A stretch of 64,000 bases of DNA from Thauera sp. GTDB taxonomy: Bacteria; Pseudomonadota; Gammaproteobacteria; Burkholderiales; Rhodocyclaceae. Made by a program: the position numbers and the translations under genes. Shown here one piece after another: positions 1-7,867 of the stretch. The notes under the pieces are model-generated. The model made no database searches. It was not told where the DNA came from and saw only the letters and a list, made by a program, of their open reading frames with translations. Location of the stretch: positions 1-64,000 of the forward strand of contig JAFLDS010000010.1 of the NCBI GenBank assembly GCA_017302295.1, written 5' to 3'. How positions within the stretch are numbered: position 1 is the first letter of the stretch; each line of letters begins with the position of its first letter.

Positions 1-336
1 AGACAGCGCGCGCGGCAGCAGCGCGCCGAGGGGTGGCAGCCGGTGCTCGGTCGCCAGGCCGGCGGCGCGGGTCAGGGGGGCATGGTCCGTCAGGGTCAGG
101 TGCAGGCCGATATCGGCCGGGGTCGCGTTCGTCTGCATGCGCAGCGGCGCGGCAGCGTGGCGCCAGTCGGGCAAGGCGCTCATGCAGCTCGTGGCCGACA
201 GCCGGCCGGCGGCGATGAGTTCGACGATCGCCTCGCTGACGCCGGGCGCAATGCCGTAGTCGTCGGCGCAGACGACGATAGGGCGGAAAGCGGGCGCAGA
301 AGGGGGCTTGGGCGATCGGGAGGGCGTGGCGGCCAT
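1..336 (-). CDS. ChbG/HpnK-type carbohydrate deacetylase, N-terminal part (cut by window start)
   Basis: The reverse strand from the ATG at 336 reads open to base 1, giving 112 residues without a stop. Early in the protein is the motif CADDYGIAPGVSEAI, followed by DIGLHLTLTDH. These are the metal-binding Asp-Asp and His motifs of the YdjC/ChbG/HpnK deacetylases, which remove acetyl groups from sugars or from hopanoid head groups. The substrate cannot be read here. The gene is divergent from the glycosyltransferase operon at 520, and about 180 bp separate the two starts. The C-terminal part lies outside the window. Confidence 0.8.
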   Translation of the reverse strand, partial: MAATPSRSPKPPSAPAFRPIVVCADDYGIAPGVSEAIVELIAAGRLSATSCMSALPDWRHAAAPLRMQTNATPADIGLHLTLTDHAPLTRAAGLATEHRLPPLGALLPRALS

Positions 337-519
337 GGTCGGGCAGGTGCGGGCATGAATTTCGTCGGACGTCAGTATCGCTCAGTTGCGACGCTCGCTG
401 CATTCACGGTATTCCGTGCAAGATGTTGTAACGCCGCCGCGCCATCGCCGCTACCCTGGAATGGTTTATCGTTCACCGCCTCGCTCCTGACGAGGAGCGC
501 TCTTCCGGACAATCCTGCT

Positions 520-1530
520 GTGTTGAATCACGACTCCCTCGACGCCCATGCCCATGTGGCGCCGTCTTCCGCCGCTCAGCCCAGGCTGTCGGTGGTGATT
601 CCGCTCTACAACGAGAGCGGCTCCCTCGGTCTGCTTCACCAGCGTTTGTCGGCCGTGCTGCGCAGCCTGCAGCTCGCTTCGTACGAAGTGGTGTTCGTGG
701 ACGACGGCAGCCGCGACACGACGTTCGACGAGGTCGCTGCGCTGTGCGCGATCGACCCAACGCTGAAGGCGATCCGCTTCGCGCGCAACTTCGGCAAGGA
801 GGCGGCGATGGCGGCCGGCCTGCGCGCGACCACCGGCGACGTGGTGGTCCTGATGGACGGTGATCTGCAGCATCCGCCCGAGCTGATTCCCGAGATGCTG
901 GAGCGCTGGCGGCACGGAGCGATGATGGTCACCGCGGTGCGCCGCTCGCGCGACACCGACCCGTGGTTGCGGCGCCAGCTGTCGCGAGCCTTCTACAGGT
1001 TCTTCGAGAAGGTGTCCGAGGTGGCGCTGGCCGAGGGCGGTGGCGACTTTCGCGTTTTCGACCGCGCCGTGGTCGATGCGATCAACAGCCTGCCGGAGCG
1101 GACCCGCTTCATGAAGGGGATCACGAGCTGGGTCGGCTTCCGTCAGGAAGAGGTCGATTTCGAGCCCGAGGAGCGTGCCGCCGGCGCGTCGGCCTGGTCG
1201 CTGCTGCGCCTGCTGCGCTATGCCATCGACGGCCTGTCGGCGTTCAGCACGCTGCCGTTGCGGGTGTGGTCGGTGGTGGGGCTGGTGCTCGCCGGCCTGT
1301 CGGGCCTGTACGGGGCCTGGCTGGTGATCCGCACCATCATCTTCGGCATCGATCTGCCGGGTTACGCCTCGATCATGGTGTCGGTGCTGTTCCTGTCGGG
1401 CATCCAGCTGATCAGCCTCGGCGTGCTCGGCGAATACATCGGGCGCATCTTCACCGAGGTGAAGGGACGGCCGCTCTTCCTGGTGTCGCAGCGCATCGGC
1501 TTCGACGGCGAGCGGGAGGCGCGCGGGTGA
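520..1530 (+). CDS. GtrB/DPM1-like membrane glycosyltransferase family 2
   Basis: A GT2 enzyme expected to move a sugar onto a polyprenyl phosphate at the inner membrane. The catalytic domain opens with LSVVIPLYNES and carries VFVDDGSRDT and VVLMDGDLQHPPE, the nucleotide-sugar and metal-binding Asp motifs. Two hydrophobic helices follow near the C-terminus, as in GtrB. At about 336 residues it fits the family length. The open frame extends further upstream, but that part overlaps the divergent deacetylase and looks non-coding, so I chose the GTG at 520 (TTG 523 is also possible). The stop overlaps the next start (GTGA), and with the following GT39-like and GtrA genes this forms a three-gene glycosylation operon. 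Confidence 0.85.
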   Translation: MLNHDSLDAHAHVAPSSAAQPRLSVVIPLYNESGSLGLLHQRLSAVLRSLQLASYEVVFVDDGSRDTTFDEVAALCAIDPTLKAIRFARNFGKEAAMAAGLRATTGDVVVLMDGDLQHPPELIPEMLERWRHGAMMVTAVRRSRDTDPWLRRQLSRAFYRFFEKVSEVALAEGGGDFRVFDRAVVDAINSLPERTRFMKGITSWVGFRQEEVDFEPEERAAGASAWSLLRLLRYAIDGLSAFSTLPLRVWSVVGLVLAGLSGLYGAWLVIRTIIFGIDLPGYASIMVSVLFLSGIQLISLGVLGEYIGRIFTEVKGRPLFLVSQRIGFDGEREARG

Positions 1531-3158
1531 GTGACCTGAACGGCATGAGTTCACCGTCCGCCACGCACTGGGCGAGTCGGCTGGCGTTGCTGCTGCTGGC
1601 CGCCACCGGCGTTTTCATCGCGCTGAGCTTCGATCGGCACGGCATCAGCAACGACGAGGAAGTGCAGCACGTCTATGGCCGCCTGCTGGTCGACTTCTAC
1701 GCCTCCGGCCTCAGTGATCTGCGCGCCTTCGAGTACAAGAACCTCTACCTCTATGGCGGCCTGTTCGACCTGATCGCGGCCGCCATCGAGCGGGTCGGCA
1801 TCGTCGACGCCGCGGGCCCCGCCGTGTGGGACATGCGTCACCTGCTGTCGGCGGGGTTCGGGCTGCTCGGCCTCGTCGGCACCTGGCTGCTGGCGCGCCG
1901 GCTCGCCGGCGACTGGGCGGGCGTGGCGGCGCTCGTCGTGCTGCTGGTCACCGGCGCCTGGTCGGGGGCGATGTTCACCCACACCAAGGACGTGCCCTTC
2001 GCTACCGCGATGGTGTGGTCGCTGTACTGGATCGTCCGCATCGCGCCCAGCCTGCCGCGCCCGTCCCGCGGCGACGTGATCGGGCTGGGCATTGCGCTCG
2101 GCTGCGCCTTCGGCCTGCGCATCGGCGCGGTGTTCGCGGTGTTCTACCTCGGCATGACGATGCTGGCCGCGGCGGCGTGGCGCGATGGTGAACCGGCCTG
2201 TGCGCGCGTCGCCGTGTTCGGCCGCTCGCTGGTCGCGCTGCTGCCGGCGGCGCTGATCGCCTTGGTGCTGATGGGGCTGTTCTGGCCGTGGGCGGTGATG
2301 TCGACAGGCAATCTGTGGAAGGCGATGACGACCTTCTCGCACTTCTCCTTCCTGCTGCACACCATCCTCGCCGGCCAGGTGATGGCCAATGGCGACGCGC
2401 CCGCACACTACCTGCTGTCCTACCTGCTTGTGCGCCTGCCGGAGATCTTCCTGCTCGGGCTCGCGCTGGCCGCGCTCGCCGGTCTGCGGGCGATGCCTCG
2501 CCTGGCAAGCGCGGACGGGCGCCGTGCCGCGCTGCCCTGGGTGCCCGTGGTGCTGGCGGCGCTGTTCCCCCTTGCCTACACGCTGCTGGCGGCTCCGCCG
2601 CTGTACAACGGCATCCGCCATTTCACCTTCCTGCTACCGCCGCTGGCGGTGCTGGCGGGCGCGGGCTACGTGGCTGCCTGGCAGCGCGCGGCGCGCTGGC
2701 CGCGCGGGCGCTGGGCAGCGCTGGCCGGCTGCGTGGTGCTGGTAGCGGGGCACGTGATCACCCTGGCGCGCCTGCATCCCTACGAATACGTTGCCTACAA
2801 CGGTTTTGTCGGCGGCCTGCGCGGCACCTCCGAGCGCTGGGAGCAGGACTACTGGGCCGACAGCCTGCGCGAGGCGGCCGGGCAGCTCAATGCCTTCGTC
2901 GCGCGCGAAGGGACGTCCGGCAAGAGCTACACCGTGGCGGTGTGCGCGGAGTCGCTGCAGGGCACGGTCTGGCTCGATCCGCGGCTCGTCGTCACGCGCG
3001 ACTGGTGGATTGCCGACTTCTTTCTGTCGCCCACCCACATGGACTGCGACTCCGCGGTGAAGGGGCAGCTGATCGGCACCGTTGAGCGAGAAGGGGTGGT
3101 GCTGGCAGTGGTCAAGGATCGGCGCATGCTGGTCGGCGAGGAGCGTCGGCCGCGATGA
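1527..3158 (+). CDS. GT39/ArnT-like polytopic membrane glycosyltransferase
   Basis: A 543-residue protein with about ten hydrophobic segments. Its first periplasmic loop contains ISNDEEVQHVYGR, an acidic pattern like the catalytic loop of the PMT/ArnT-type enzymes, which use polyprenyl-phosphate sugars as donors. It probably receives the lipid-linked sugar made by the GT2 upstream and moved by the GtrA downstream; the acceptor is unknown. I chose the GTG at 1527, which shares GTGA with the previous stop; ATG 1545 is the alternative. Its end overlaps the GtrA start by ATGA, indicating translational coupling. Confidence 0.75.
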   Translation: MSDLNGMSSPSATHWASRLALLLLAATGVFIALSFDRHGISNDEEVQHVYGRLLVDFYASGLSDLRAFEYKNLYLYGGLFDLIAAAIERVGIVDAAGPAVWDMRHLLSAGFGLLGLVGTWLLARRLAGDWAGVAALVVLLVTGAWSGAMFTHTKDVPFATAMVWSLYWIVRIAPSLPRPSRGDVIGLGIALGCAFGLRIGAVFAVFYLGMTMLAAAAWRDGEPACARVAVFGRSLVALLPAALIALVLMGLFWPWAVMSTGNLWKAMTTFSHFSFLLHTILAGQVMANGDAPAHYLLSYLLVRLPEIFLLGLALAALAGLRAMPRLASADGRRAALPWVPVVLAALFPLAYTLLAAPPLYNGIRHFTFLLPPLAVLAGAGYVAAWQRAARWPRGRWAALAGCVVLVAGHVITLARLHPYEYVAYNGFVGGLRGTSERWEQDYWADSLREAAGQLNAFVAREGTSGKSYTVAVCAESLQGTVWLDPRLVVTRDWWIADFFLSPTHMDCDSAVKGQLIGTVEREGVVLAVVKDRRMLVGEERRPR

Positions 3159-3562
3159 ACAAGCCGCGCGGCCTCGCCCGCTTCATGCGCTTTGCGGCCG
3201 TCGGGGCGGTCGGCACCGTCGCGCATTACGCCTTGCTGCTGGCGCTGGTCGAAGGGCTGGGTGCGCGTCCGCTCGTTGGCGCGACAGCGGGCTTCGTGCT
3301 CGGTGCGATCGTCAACTACACCCTCAGCCGCATGCTGGTGTTCGACAGCGATCGCAGCCACGTCGAGGCGCTGCCGCGTTTCTTCGCGGTGGCTGCGGTG
3401 GGGCTGGGCTGGACCGCGCTGCTGATGATGCTCTTCGTGGATGTGCTGGGTCTGCACTACCTGCTCGCACAACTCATCACGACCGCGCTGCTGCTGCTGT
3501 GGCATTACGTGGGGAATGCGGTGTGGACCTTTCGGCACCGGACGAGGCCGGATCGACCCTGA
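3155..3562 (+). CDS. GtrA family membrane protein
   Basis: 135 residues with four predicted membrane helices. It has the GtrA hallmark FAAVGAVGTVAHYALLLAL at the N-terminus, then GAIVNYTLSRMLVF and a final NAVWTFRHR. GtrA proteins are thought to help move polyprenyl-phosphate sugars across the inner membrane for modification of surface polysaccharide. The position directly after GtrB-like and GT39-like genes, with ATGA overlap, supports that role. It is the last gene of the operon. Confidence 0.88.
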   Translation: MNKPRGLARFMRFAAVGAVGTVAHYALLLALVEGLGARPLVGATAGFVLGAIVNYTLSRMLVFDSDRSHVEALPRFFAVAAVGLGWTALLMMLFVDVLGLHYLLAQLITTALLLLWHYVGNAVWTFRHRTRPDRP

Positions 3563-3602
3563 GATCAGGGGCGCTGCGTGGGAGAGGGCGCCGGGGGCAA
3601 AT

Positions 3603-3651
3603 TTGACTCGTGTCAATCACAGTCGCGCGCCAGATCGATAGCATCTCGTCC
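3603..3651 (+). promoter_or_regulatory. FNR-like box and promoter of the cytochrome c gene
   Basis: TTGACTCGTGTCAA (3603-3616) is a perfect dyad matching the FNR/ANR consensus TTGAT-N4-ATCAA at 8 of 10 bases. A -10-like hexamer TAGCAT lies at 3639-3644. That puts the box centre at about -41.5 from a predicted transcription start near 3651, the layout of a class II FNR-activated promoter. The nosR and nosZ promoters in this window have the same spacing. Confidence 0.65.
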
Positions 3652-3697
3652 CATTCCCCCGAAAGTATCGACGTACGGGGCCCTTACGGAGATGACC

Positions 3698-4126
3698 ATG
3701 AAAATGACCCCCCTGATCCTTGCCGCGGCGCTCGCTGCCATGCTTACTGCCTGTGGCCAGGATTCCGGCAAGCCGGCCGCTCCGGCCGTTGCACCTGCAC
3801 CTGCCGCGCCGGCGGCTTCCCCCGCTGCAGCGCCCGCTGCGCCTGCTCCGGTGGCGGCTGCACCGGCAGCGAATGCGGTGGGCGAGGGCGTCTACAAGAA
3901 GATTTGTGCGCTCTGCCATTCGTCCGGCGTTGCCGGTGCGCCCATCCCCGGAAACAAGGCCGATTGGGAGCCGCGCATCGCCCAGGGTAAGGACGTGCTG
4001 TACAAGCACGCGATCGAAGGTTTCACCGGCTCCAAGGGCATGATGCCGGCGCGTGGCGGCGGCACCTCGCTCAGCGATGACGAGGTGAAGGCCGGCGTGG
4101 ACTTCATGGTGTCGAAGCTGCAGTAA
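3698..4126 (+). CDS. Lipoprotein monoheme cytochrome c (c5-like)
   Basis: 142 residues. The signal peptide ends in the lipobox LTAC, so the protein should be lipid-anchored on the periplasmic side. An Ala/Pro-rich tether of roughly 40 residues follows, then one heme-c domain with CALCH near residue 68 and a Met-ligand region GMMPARGGG. It is a small electron carrier. The FNR-type promoter and the neighbouring nos genes suggest it feeds an anaerobic reductase, possibly NosZ; that partnership is inference. GGAG six bases upstream favours the ATG at 3698 over 3692. A hairpin terminator follows. Confidence 0.85.
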   Translation: MKMTPLILAAALAAMLTACGQDSGKPAAPAVAPAPAAPAASPAAAPAAPAPVAAAPAANAVGEGVYKKICALCHSSGVAGAPIPGNKADWEPRIAQGKDVLYKHAIEGFTGSKGMMPARGGGTSLSDDEVKAGVDFMVSKLQ

Positions 4127-4152
4127 GCGGTTTTCCGCCCACGCCGTTCTGC

Positions 4153-4180
4153 AACGGGAGATCAATGGATCTCCCGTTTG
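4153..4180 (+). terminator. Hairpin after the cytochrome c gene
   Basis: AACGGGAGATC (4153-4163) pairs with GATCTCCCGTT (4168-4178) around the loop AATG. The 11-bp stem lies 27 bp after the cytochrome stop and is followed by TTG. It sits between convergent genes and probably ends the cytochrome message, though the T tract is short. Confidence 0.7.
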
Positions 4181-4237
4181 CCTTTGGCGCATCGGGCAAA
4201 ACAACGCCCAGGCGCTGCAAGAGCCCGGCGTAGCGTC

Positions 4238-4870
4238 TCAGTGCGTGTGGCGCGCGTGGTTCTGATCGCGCAGGGTGGAGAGCAGCGTCGGGGTGATGTC
4301 GTCGAAGCCGATGGCGCGTCCGCCTTGTTCCGCGATGAAGGCCTCGGCGCTGGCGGCATCGGCGAAGGCCGGCAGGTCAGGGCCGCGCATCGGTCCTCGG
4401 GTGCGGGAGCCGATCACGAACACGGCGCGCCGCGCATCCAGCCAGCCGCCCCCGCGAGAATCCGAAACATAGAGCGCGACGGCCTGCTCCCCGCGGTGCT
4501 GCGCGTCGAAGCGCGCGGGCTCGGCGAGCAACAGGAACAGGTCGACCGGCGAATCGAAGAAGTGCGCGCGGCCGTCGTCGAAGATGAGTTGTGCGGCCCA
4601 GCGTGGGAAGCGCGAGGGATACATGCCGCACACCGCGCAGCGTGCGTCGGCCGGAATCGGGCGGGCGTCGTGCAGACCCAGGCCGGACGCCGGATCGTAG
4701 GCGTGGGCGGCGCTGGCACGGGTGGGCGGAACGATGCACATATCCTCGCCGGGCGGCTCGAAGGCGGTCGTGTGCGGGCGCTGCGCGTGCTGCCAGAACA
4801 GCGTGCCGGCCGCGACGGCGCAAACGGCCGCAGCGTTGATCAGCACGAGGCGCCTTTCCCGCGATGTCAT
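4238..4870 (-). CDS. Second NosL-domain protein, membrane-anchored
   Basis: 210 residues with an N-terminal membrane anchor, then RCAVCGMYPSRFPRWAAQL. This is the CxxCGM copper-site pattern of NosL/nitrous oxide reductase accessory lipoproteins. It continues with the NosL-like stretches FFDSPVDLFLLL and GFDDITPTLLS. It is a divergent paralogue of nosL at 5524 and has a TM anchor instead of a lipobox. It is the last gene of the nos transcript, and its start overlaps the previous stop by ATGA. A role in copper handling for NosZ is likely from family and context. Confidence 0.7.
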   Translation of the reverse strand: MTSRERRLVLINAAAVCAVAAGTLFWQHAQRPHTTAFEPPGEDMCIVPPTRASAAHAYDPASGLGLHDARPIPADARCAVCGMYPSRFPRWAAQLIFDDGRAHFFDSPVDLFLLLAEPARFDAQHRGEQAVALYVSDSRGGGWLDARRAVFVIGSRTRGPMRGPDLPAFADAASAEAFIAEQGGRAIGFDDITPTLLSTLRDQNHARHTH

Positions 4871-5250
4871 GGCTTCAAATGGACGTCCGCATGTGCGCGA
4901 AGCAGCGGATCGACCAGGATCGCGGCGATGACGGCCACGACGTTGGCGAGCGGGGCCGCATCCGTACGGGTCAGCGGATCGGCGACGACACGGCCGTCGG
5001 TCAGGTGCAGGTGGTTCGGTCGCGTCGCCAGCGTCGGGTGGGCGGGGGCGGTGTCGATGCTCAGCTCACCGCCCTTGCCGCCCGGTTGCCAGCGCAGCGA
5101 ATAGGCGTCTTGCGCGGCGTAGCGCACGGTCAGCGTGGCACCGTCCGGCAGCGGCACGAGCAAGGCGTCCTGCGTCAGCTGCGGCGGCGCGGGCAGCCGG
5201 TCGGTAAATTGGTGCGTGATACCGGCGAGGAGTTCGGGGTGCAGGCTCAT
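4867..5250 (-). CDS. Small protein resembling TumE (DUF6516)-type toxins
   Basis: 127 residues without signal peptide. The C-terminal half reads DTAPAHPTLATRPNHLHL and then a hydrophobic helix, VVAVIAAILVDPLL. This resembles the DUF6516/TumE pattern, which has a conserved 'APHHP...FPHHLH' stretch and a C-terminal helix. The match is by eye and could be superficial; otherwise I do not recognise it. It overlaps the upstream 89-codon gene by one base (TGATG) and the downstream NosL-like gene by ATGA, so all three are co-translated with the nos tail. Confidence 0.5.
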   Translation of the reverse strand: MSLHPELLAGITHQFTDRLPAPPQLTQDALLVPLPDGATLTVRYAAQDAYSLRWQPGGKGGELSIDTAPAHPTLATRPNHLHLTDGRVVADPLTRTDAAPLANVVAVIAAILVDPLLRAHADVHLKP

Positions 5251-5519
5251 CAGCGGTTCGCCTCCTGCAGCAGTTCGGCGATCGCGGCGCGCGCGGCCTG
5301 GTGCGTGTCGGCCAGAATCCGGGCGGCGAGGTAGTGTTCGTAAGCGGGGTGTTCGGCGAGCTCGCCAGCTGCGATGCGATGCAGCAGCGCGTCCTCGTCT
5401 GCGACGCCTGCTGCGTCGAGCACCTTGCGCCGGTTCTCGCGCGTTTCGTAGATCAGCCGCGAGAGCTGCTGCGCGTGCATCGCGGCGTCGGGTGGAAGCT
5501 GGTCGTAAATCAGGCCCAT
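5250..5519 (-). CDS. Small helical protein in the nos operon, function unknown
   Basis: 89 residues, almost all predicted helix, with no Cys, no signal peptide and no membrane segment. I do not recognise a family. It starts 4 bp after the nosL stop and overlaps the next gene (TumE-like) by one base, so it is translated as part of the nos operon. If the downstream protein is a toxin relative, this would be the natural candidate partner; that is inference from position only. Confidence 0.5.
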   Translation of the reverse strand: MGLIYDQLPPDAAMHAQQLSRLIYETRENRRKVLDAAGVADEDALLHRIAAGELAEHPAYEHYLAARILADTHQAARAAIAELLQEANR

Positions 5520-5523
5520 CGCG

Positions 5524-6063
5524 TTACATCCTCTGGTCGTGCAGGGCGCCGCCGTCCAGCGTCACCATGTCAGGTTTGACTTCATCGAAGCGCAGCAACT
5601 TTCCACCGTAGGTTTCGATGAATTTCTTCGCGTCGGTCTCAGCGCCGAAGGAGGCGATCGTCGGCCCCATCGAGCCGTGGCGATTCGAGCCCTGGACGTA
5701 GATCGCCTTGCGCGCGTCGATCCAGTGCCCCTTCGGGTTGTCCCAGTCGGCCTTGCCCATGTCCTGCACGTAGAGGGCGGCCACGCGGCGCGCCTGTTCC
5801 GGATTCAGGTAGATCGAGAACATCTCCACCGTGTCGCAGAAGAATTCGGGCTGCGTGACGCCGTCGTAGTGGATCTGCGCCTTGGGGCCGGGATAGTCGG
5901 CGAGGAGCATGCCGTCGAGCGCGCAACTCGTGCTCGAGTCGATCTCGACCGCGACGACGGAGCCGGTGCCGGCCTTGTCGGCGCCGCAGGCGGCGAGCAG
6001 GACGGCCGCGATAAGGGCGACGAGGGCGGTTCGGGGGCGGAGGGGGAGCGAGGGTAGCGTCAT
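5524..6063 (-). CDS. nosL: NosL, copper-binding lipoprotein for NosZ maturation
   Basis: 179 residues. The signal peptide ends at the lipobox LLAACG. The mature part has SCALDGM, the Cys-containing Cu(I) site region, followed by HYDGVTQPEFFCDTVEM and a C-terminal GGKLLRFDEVKPDM. NosL is an outer-membrane-bound copper chaperone that delivers copper for the CuZ site. The usual 'CxxC'-like first motif appears here with a single Cys. The ATG at 6063 begins the signal peptide and lies 17 bp after the nosY stop. It is in the order nosD-F-Y-L. Confidence 0.9.
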   Translation of the reverse strand: MTLPSLPLRPRTALVALIAAVLLAACGADKAGTGSVVAVEIDSSTSCALDGMLLADYPGPKAQIHYDGVTQPEFFCDTVEMFSIYLNPEQARRVAALYVQDMGKADWDNPKGHWIDARKAIYVQGSNRHGSMGPTIASFGAETDAKKFIETYGGKLLRFDEVKPDMVTLDGGALHDQRM

Positions 6064-6080
6064 GGGTTCGTGTCTCGAGA

Positions 6081-6896
6081 TCACTTGCGGAATTTCCAGG
6101 CCGCGATCGCCAGCGGCAGCGCGATCCAGGCGAACATCACCGCCCCGAGCAGTTCGGGGCGCGCAAGCGCCGGCGGGAACACGGTGGCCAGGCCATACAG
6201 CGTGCGCACATCCTCGAGCGAGAAAATGTTGAGGATGCGGAACACGTCCGCCGGGTTGGCGAGCAGCAGGTAGGGGAAGATCTCGCCGCCGGTCTGTCCG
6301 CCGGTCACCACCAACGCGCCGAGCAGCAGCAGGTCGAAGATCAGCACGAAGAAGAACCACAGCGCAATCGCGAGGCCGGACGCGCGCGTGCGGTCGGCGG
6401 CGAACACCGACACCATCACCGCCAGGCTGAGGAAGGCGCAGCCGAGCAGCACCGAGCTCAGCATGAAGCCGAAGTAGTGGAACAGCGCATTGAGGTCGAG
6501 CTGCGCCGCCAGCACCATGCCGACCAGGCCGAAACCGGCCACCGTGGAGAAGGCCAGCGCGGCGGCGAGGCCGAGATACTTGCCGAGCAGCAGCTCGAAG
6601 CGGGTGATCGGCATCGACAGCAGCAGGTCGAGCGAGCCGCGCTCGCGCTCGCCGACGATGGCATCGAAGCCCAGCACCAGCGCGATCAGTGGCACCAGGT
6701 AGATCACCAGGCTCACCAGGCTGGCGATGGTGACTTCGATCGAGCGGAAGCCCACGCTGCCTTGCTGCGCGGCACCGAAATAGGCGATCGACAGCGCGAA
6801 CGCGGTGAACACCAGCGCTACGGCCAGCACCCAGCGGTTGCGGATACGGTCCCAGAACTCCTTGCCGGCAATGGTGGCGACCTGTGCGAATTCCAT
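6081..6896 (-). CDS. nosY: NosY, membrane permease of the NosDFY complex
   Basis: 271 residues with six hydrophobic helices. The N-terminus is MEFAQVATIAGKEFWDRIRN, typical of ABC-2 permeases, and GFDAIVGERERGSLDLLLS is the conserved cytoplasmic coupling region. NosY forms the transmembrane part of NosDFY, with NosF as ATPase and NosD on the periplasmic side, and supports copper-site assembly in NosZ. The start at 6896 lies 11 bp after the nosF stop; an upstream extension of the open frame overlaps nosF and is not coding. Confidence 0.92.
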   Translation of the reverse strand: MEFAQVATIAGKEFWDRIRNRWVLAVALVFTAFALSIAYFGAAQQGSVGFRSIEVTIASLVSLVIYLVPLIALVLGFDAIVGERERGSLDLLLSMPITRFELLLGKYLGLAAALAFSTVAGFGLVGMVLAAQLDLNALFHYFGFMLSSVLLGCAFLSLAVMVSVFAADRTRASGLAIALWFFFVLIFDLLLLGALVVTGGQTGGEIFPYLLLANPADVFRILNIFSLEDVRTLYGLATVFPPALARPELLGAVMFAWIALPLAIAAWKFRK

Positions 6897-6907
6897 GCCT
6901 CGCCTCC

Positions 6908-7867
6908 TCAGTCCGAAAAGCCGAAGAACACGTCTTCGAGCGACGGTTCGCGCACCGTCAGGTCGCGCACCTTGCCGTCGAGCGTGGCGAGCGCTTCGAT
7001 CACCGCCATCTTGGCCTCGCGCCGGCACTGCACCGCGATGTGATCGTCGCGCGCCTCGACCGCGCCCACCGGCAGGTGGCCGAGCGCGGCGCGCACCGCC
7101 TCGAAATCCTGCGGTGCCACGCGCACCGAGAACCACAGCGGCAGGTCCATCTGCTCGCGCAGCGCCTGCACGGTGCCGCAGGCCTGGACCTTGCCTGCGG
7201 TCATGATCGCCAGCCGGTCCACCCGCTCCTGGATCTCGGCCAGGATGTGGGAGGTGATCACCGTGGTGACGCCTTCGCTCTTCAACTGCCTCAGGATGGC
7301 GTAGAAGCTGCGGATCGCCTCCGGATCGAGACCGGTCGTGGGTTCGTCGAGGAACAGGATGCGCGGATTGCCCAGCAGCGCCTGGGCGAAGCCGAGGCGC
7401 TGGCGCATGCCCTTGGAGTACTCGCGCACCCGCCGCCGGGCGGCCTGGGCCAGCCCGACGCGGTCGAGGAGCGCCGGCGCGCCGGACGGCGGCACGCCCT
7501 TCAGTTTCGCGAAGAAATGCAGCGTTTCGAGCCCGGTGAGGTTGTCGTACAGCACCACGTTCTCGGGCAGGTAGCCGACGCGGCGGCGAACCGCGCGGAA
7601 GTCGCCCGCCTTGCCGTTGCCGGCGCCGGTCACCAGCGCGCCGTCGATGCGGATTTCGCCTTCGCTGGCCGGGATCAGGCCGAGCATCATCTTGAACATC
7701 GTGCTCTTGCCGGCGCCGTTGTGGCCGATCAGCCCGAACAGCTCGCCGGCGCCGACCTCGAGGTCAACGCCATCCACCGCGCGGATCGCGCCGTAGTGCT
7801 TCTTCACTCCGCGCGCGACGATCACCGCCGCCTGCGGCTCAGTTCGGGCGGGGGAAGTGTCTGCCAC
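6908..7867 (-). CDS. nosF: NosF, ABC ATPase of NosDFY
   Basis: 319 residues of a single ABC ATPase domain. Walker A is GHNGAGKST, the signature region is EYSKGMRQRLGFAQALL, and Walker B is ILFLDEPTTGLDPEA, followed by the H-loop VITSHILAE. The C-terminal 90 residues form the extra domain seen in NosF/CcmA-type ATPases. It energises NosY. Its start lies inside the 3' end of nosD (29-bp overlap), which couples their translation. Confidence 0.93.
   Translation of the reverse strand: MADTSPARTEPQAAVIVARGVKKHYGAIRAVDGVDLEVGAGELFGLIGHNGAGKSTMFKMMLGLIPASEGEIRIDGALVTGAGNGKAGDFRAVRRRVGYLPENVVLYDNLTGLETLHFFAKLKGVPPSGAPALLDRVGLAQAARRRVREYSKGMRQRLGFAQALLGNPRILFLDEPTTGLDPEAIRSFYAILRQLKSEGVTTVITSHILAEIQERVDRLAIMTAGKVQACGTVQALREQMDLPLWFSVRVAPQDFEAVRAALGHLPVGAVEARDDHIAVQCRREAKMAVIEALATLDGKVRDLTVREPSLEDVFFGFSD

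Noticed and set aside
43-519. N-terminal extension of the GT2 gene
   Set aside because: It overlaps the divergent deacetylase on the other strand, whose family motifs are clear, and reads as low-complexity Gly/Arg sequence.
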